Of a stretch of DNA of 8,805 nt, positions 6,572 through 8,805 are shown piece after piece. The notes under the pieces are model-generated. The model worked only from the letters and a program-made list of their open reading frames with translations, searched no databases and was not told where the DNA came from. Each line of letters opens with the position of its first letter. Positions within the stretch are counted from its first letter, which is position 1. The position numbers were made by a program, and so were the translations under genes. The DNA comes from an uncultured Pseudomonadota bacterium. GTDB lineage: Bacteria; Pseudomonadota; Gammaproteobacteria; Burkholderiales; SG8-39. The stretch lies in assembly GCA_903864555.1 (NCBI GenBank), contig CAIPGJ010000999.1, forward strand, positions 1 through 8,805, in the 5' to 3' direction.

Positions 6572-7859
6572 GGGTAAGGCTTCCAATGTCGATTTGGCCG
6601 CCGAGCAGTCGCAGCCGCTGGGCGGCAGCCGCAGTCTGTGCTCTGGCATCGGCAATGCCGAAGGCGGTCTGGGTCACTTCGCGGATGGCGTTGAGCACGT
6701 CGATCCAGGTCTTGCGGCCAGCCGTGTACTGGCGCATGTAGGAGTCGAAGACCTGTCCAGCCATGCCGGAGGCCTCCCTGGCATTGGCAAGACGCACACG
6801 GGATGCGGTGAGTTCCTCCCAGTCGGCCTGGATCTGCTGGGTCAGTTCGCGATGGGCCACGTCGCGCGCCTGCAGCGTGGTCTGCTGGCGTGCGATGGCC
6901 GCATCCACGCCCGAGCGATAGGACAGGCCGGCGCCGGGCTGCGCCGAAATCACTACCATGGCACGGCTGTCTTCGGGCAAACCGCCGGGGCGCGTGCCCA
7001 TGTAATGTTCGACTCGGAAGGACACCTGCGGCAGCGCCGTGGCACGACGCGAACGGACGTCTTCGCCGGCGGCGAGCACCTCTTCCTGAAGGCGTTTCAG
7101 GGTGGGTGAGCGGCCGGTGGCCTGCTCCAGGGCGGCCTCGGCGCTGGCCGCTACTTCGGCGTCGTCCAGGCTGCCGGCGGCCCGGCCGATGCGGGTGCCT
7201 GCGAGCAGCGACAACTGGCTCAGTGCGGCATTGAGTCCCTGCCTGACCGAGGCCAGGTCGTTGCGAGCCAGCAGCAGGCGGGAGCGGGCAAAATCCTCGT
7301 CCACCTTGGGGCTCACTTCGTGCTCCACACGACGGCGCATCAGGTCCAGCAGGTCTTCATGGGCCTTGACGCCTTCTTCGGCGCTGACCCGGCGCAACTG
7401 CTGCCGCTGCACCTCGCTCCAGGCATTGATCACGCGCAAGGCGATGTCGCGGCGGGCTTCGACCACACCCCAGCCGGCCGCTTCCTCGCGGTACCCGGCG
7501 GCATCAATGCCGGCCGTGATGCGGCCCCAGGTCCACAGCGGCTGGTCGACGCGCAGCAGCGTGGAGCTGCCGCCACTGTCGGGTGTGGTGGCCTCCACGG
7601 TCGGTGTCGGATAACGCTGCCACGCTGCGCCTTCACGCTCGGCACGTGCCGCCGCCCGGGTTGACTGGCTGCCCAGGATGGCCGGGTGGGAGTTCAGGGC
7701 TGCCTTCAATGATTCATTGAGGGTCCAATCCCGTGCTGCCTGCGACGGATTCTGTGCGTGGGCCGTGGCCCAAAGGAAAAGGGCGAGGATGCCCGCGGCG
7801 CTCAACAATAAAAAAATACCCTGCCGGACTGGCCGTCCGGCAGGGGGAGGGGAAATCAT
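6561..7859 (-). CDS. Type I secretion outer-membrane channel, TolC family (LapE-like)
   Basis: The 432-residue protein is the outer-membrane/periplasmic channel of the secretion system. Residues 1-35 are a signal peptide: Arg9 and Arg12, hydrophobic core from about 15 to 31, and AHA before Gln36. The two-fold TolC repeat is visible. The first half includes WTLNESLKAALNSHPAILG (45-63), QPLWTWGRI (106-114) and a long helix with ARSRLLLARNDL (191-202). The second half includes SPTLKRLQEEVLAAGEDV (251-268), QVSFRVEHYMG (278-288) and YTAGRKTWIDVLNAIREVTQ (378-397). That last block is characteristic of LapE/AggA-type channels. The ATG at 7859 is the only start that gives a proper signal peptide, because no in-frame ATG lies between it and Met174. 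The Shine-Dalgarno is poor (AAGAAAG about 13 bases upstream). An intrinsic terminator hairpin covers codons 5-14 and its T-run codons 15-18. It overlaps the permease gene by 11 bases. Confidence 0.93.
   Translation of the reverse strand: MISPPPAGRPVRQGIFLLLSAAGILALFLWATAHAQNPSQAARDWTLNESLKAALNSHPAILGSQSTRAAARAEREGAAWQRYPTPTVEATTPDSGGSSTLLRVDQPLWTWGRITAGIDAAGYREEAAGWGVVEARRDIALRVINAWSEVQRQQLRRVSAEEGVKAHEDLLDLMRRRVEHEVSPKVDEDFARSRLLLARNDLASVRQGLNAALSQLSLLAGTRIGRAAGSLDDAEVAASAEAALEQATGRSPTLKRLQEEVLAAGEDVRSRRATALPQVSFRVEHYMGTRPGGLPEDSRAMVVISAQPGAGLSYRSGVDAAIARQQTTLQARDVAHRELTQQIQADWEELTASRVRLANAREASGMAGQVFDSYMRQYTAGRKTWIDVLNAIREVTQTAFGIADARAQTAAAAQRLRLLGGQIDIGSLTHAP
7807..7845 (-). terminator. 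Strong intrinsic terminator lying inside the channel gene's signal-peptide codons
   Basis: On the minus strand CCCTGCCGGAC (complement of 7835-7845), a five-base loop and GTCCGGCAGGG (complement of 7819-7829) make a perfect 11-bp GC-rich stem. It is followed directly by TATTTTTTTATT (complement of 7807-7818). This is a textbook Rho-independent terminator for transcripts coming from the substrate gene, whose stop is 76 bases upstream of the stem. There is no T-run on the plus-strand side, so it works in one direction only. It begins 12 bases inside the channel coding sequence, so readthrough must occur, or a promoter inside the gap would still face it. It could be a leaky attenuator that sets the ratio of substrate to exporter. 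Confidence 0.85.
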
Positions 7860-7920
7860 GGCTGTGTTTTTCTTTCTTGATGGATAGGGCCCCGGGTGCC
7901 CCCGTGGAAATCGTTGGTGA
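7860..7920 (-). other. Short gap between substrate and channel genes
   Basis: These 61 bases separate the substrate stop (TGA, complement of 7921-7923) from the channel ATG. They contain a G/C-rich patch (complement of about 7888-7904) and then an A-rich stretch (complement of about 7866-7877) just ahead of the ATG, which holds only a weak ribosome-binding site. I see no convincing -35/-10 promoter, so the channel gene is likely transcribed by readthrough from the substrate gene or from a promoter inside it. Confidence 0.4.
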
Positions 7921-8805
7921 TCAGAACAGGCTGCCGTTGGTCAGGGTGAATGCCGTGGTGTCGTTGGTGGTCCAGTTGGCCGGATTGGCCACCAGTGCCG
8001 CCAGTCCGGACACATTGGCGGCATCCGTCGAGCCGGTGTACTTCGCGTTGTCGGTGGTGAAGCTGAGCGAAGTGCTGCTGATGCTGGCAGGCACGTCGCC
8101 GGCTGCAGCACCGCCGACGTTCAGGCTGGCCAGCAGCTTGTCCACGGTGATCGCGCCGGCCCCGCCGTCGACCAGCGAGGCGATGCTGCCCTTGAAGGCG
8201 TAGATCGTTTCGGCAGTGGTCGAGAGGCCGCCGCCAGCACCCTGCAGCGTGCCTTTGTCCACCAGCGGGTTGCCGCTGACCACATCGGTCTGGATGGTGA
8301 CGAAGGTGCCGGCGTTGTAGGCCTTGTCGGCGGTCCACAGGTAGGCTGATTCGCCGGTGGCAGGCATGCCGGTGGTGGCGCTGTAATTGCGGTCGGTGAA
8401 GCCGATCTGGGTGCCGGCGGCAACGGCCTGCAACAGCACGAATGCCAGCGCGTCGGTCGGATCGGCATTGGCGCCGGTGAACAGCAGATCACCCACTTCC
8501 AGGGCCGGCACGCTGCCGGGCGAACCGATGTTTGCGGCGGTGGCGGCCTGCGCCACACCGCCGTCCGTGCTGACGACCGCAGCCTTGTAGGTGGGCGCGG
8601 TTACGGACAGCCCGTCCCACACCGCAGAGGTGGTGGCCGTGCCGCCGTAGGCCAGGCCGGCGTGGCCGGTGGCGAAGGTGACTCCGGCGGAAGCCGGCGA
8701 GGGAGCGATGCTGCTGCCGTCGCTGGCCGTCTTGGCTGTGCCCGAGTAGTTGAAGGAAGTGACCACCGAGCCGCCGTCGTTGAAGATCACCACGCTGTCG
8801 CCCGC
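7921..8805 (-). CDS. C-terminal part of a large secreted protein, probable type I secretion substrate
   Basis: Only the last 294 residues are in the window; the frame is open through the right edge. The visible part is rich in Ala, Gly, Ser, Thr and Asp, has no cysteine, and has no membrane segment, a composition typical of type I substrates. Residues 1-98 (GDSVVIFNDGGSVVTSFNYS at 2-21, ending ANIGSPG) look like a lamin-tail-like beta-sandwich of the kind found in secreted nucleases and adhesins. Residues 100-175 (VGDLLFTGANADPTDALAFV at 104-123, GTQIGFTDRNYSAT at 131-144) resemble a beta-rich module often seen in large extracellular proteins. The last 100 residues probably carry the secretion signal and end in AFTLTNGSLF, with the hydroxylated and hydrophobic residues usual at such termini. 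No RTX calcium-binding nonapeptides (GGxGxDxUx) are seen here; they may lie upstream. It sits directly ahead of the exporter genes on the same strand. Enzymatic or adhesive function cannot be told from this part. Confidence 0.75.
   Translation of the reverse strand, partial: AGDSVVIFNDGGSVVTSFNYSGTAKTASDGSSIAPSPASAGVTFATGHAGLAYGGTATTSAVWDGLSVTAPTYKAAVVSTDGGVAQAATAANIGSPGSVPALEVGDLLFTGANADPTDALAFVLLQAVAAGTQIGFTDRNYSATTGMPATGESAYLWTADKAYNAGTFVTIQTDVVSGNPLVDKGTLQGAGGGLSTTAETIYAFKGSIASLVDGGAGAITVDKLLASLNVGGAAAGDVPASISSTSLSFTTDNAKYTGSTDAANVSGLAALVANPANWTTNDTTAFTLTNGSLF

Noticed and set aside
6572..6655. An N-terminal extension of the permease from ATG 6655
   Set aside because: The extra 28 residues overlap the channel gene by 95 bases and are Pro/Cys/Ser-rich. 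ATG 6571 gives the usual short operon overlap.
6069..7109. A 346-codon plus-strand open frame across the channel/permease junction
   Set aside because: It is antisense to two well-supported overlapping genes and its translation is Arg/Ser/Ala-rich without motifs.
7856..8338. A 160-codon minus-strand frame ending at the channel start codon
   Set aside because: It overlaps the substrate gene in another frame and is Arg/His/Gln-rich. Its stop overlapping the channel ATG looks like coupling but is probably coincidence.

Overview
The window reads as chromosomal DNA of a GC-rich Gram-negative bacterium, most likely a betaproteobacterium of the order Burkholderiales. That order is suggested by a Bug-type (tripartite tricarboxylate family) solute-binding protein, a LapB/LapC/LapE-type type I secretion operon and the strongly GC-biased third codon positions. 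I cannot name the genus. Six of the eight genes lie on the minus strand; only a small toxin-antitoxin pair lies on the plus strand. I see no rRNA, tRNA, CRISPR array or insertion sequence.

Left part (1-2233, minus strand). A Bug-family periplasmic binding protein (2233-1232) is followed, after a 306-base intergenic stretch, by an alpha/beta hydrolase (925 to the left edge, truncated). The stretch between them holds three inverted repeats, one a perfect 11-bp-arm palindrome. These could be operator sites for the hydrolase. No tctA/tctB membrane subunits are visible, so the binding protein looks like an orphan.

Middle (2479-3139, plus strand). A toxin-first HigBA-type module: a RelE/ParE-superfamily (Gp49-like) toxin of 107 residues and a helix-turn-helix antitoxin of 109 residues that probably starts at GTG 2810. 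The antitoxin ribosome-binding site overlaps the toxin stop codon. The toxin start has no visible Shine-Dalgarno sequence.

Right part (3240-8805, minus strand). This is a type I secretion locus in the order substrate - outer-membrane TolC/LapE-like channel - ABC permease/ATPase (LapB-like) - HlyD/LapC-like membrane fusion protein. The three secretion genes overlap (11 and 4 bases) and are surely one transcript. The upstream gene, of which only the last 294 residues are in the window, encodes an Ala/Gly/Ser/Thr-rich, cysteine-free secreted protein that is very likely the substrate. A textbook intrinsic terminator reading on the same strand lies inside the first 18 codons of the channel gene. 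The same DNA therefore seems to encode the signal peptide and to act as the transcription brake between substrate and exporter, and this is the most interesting feature of the window.
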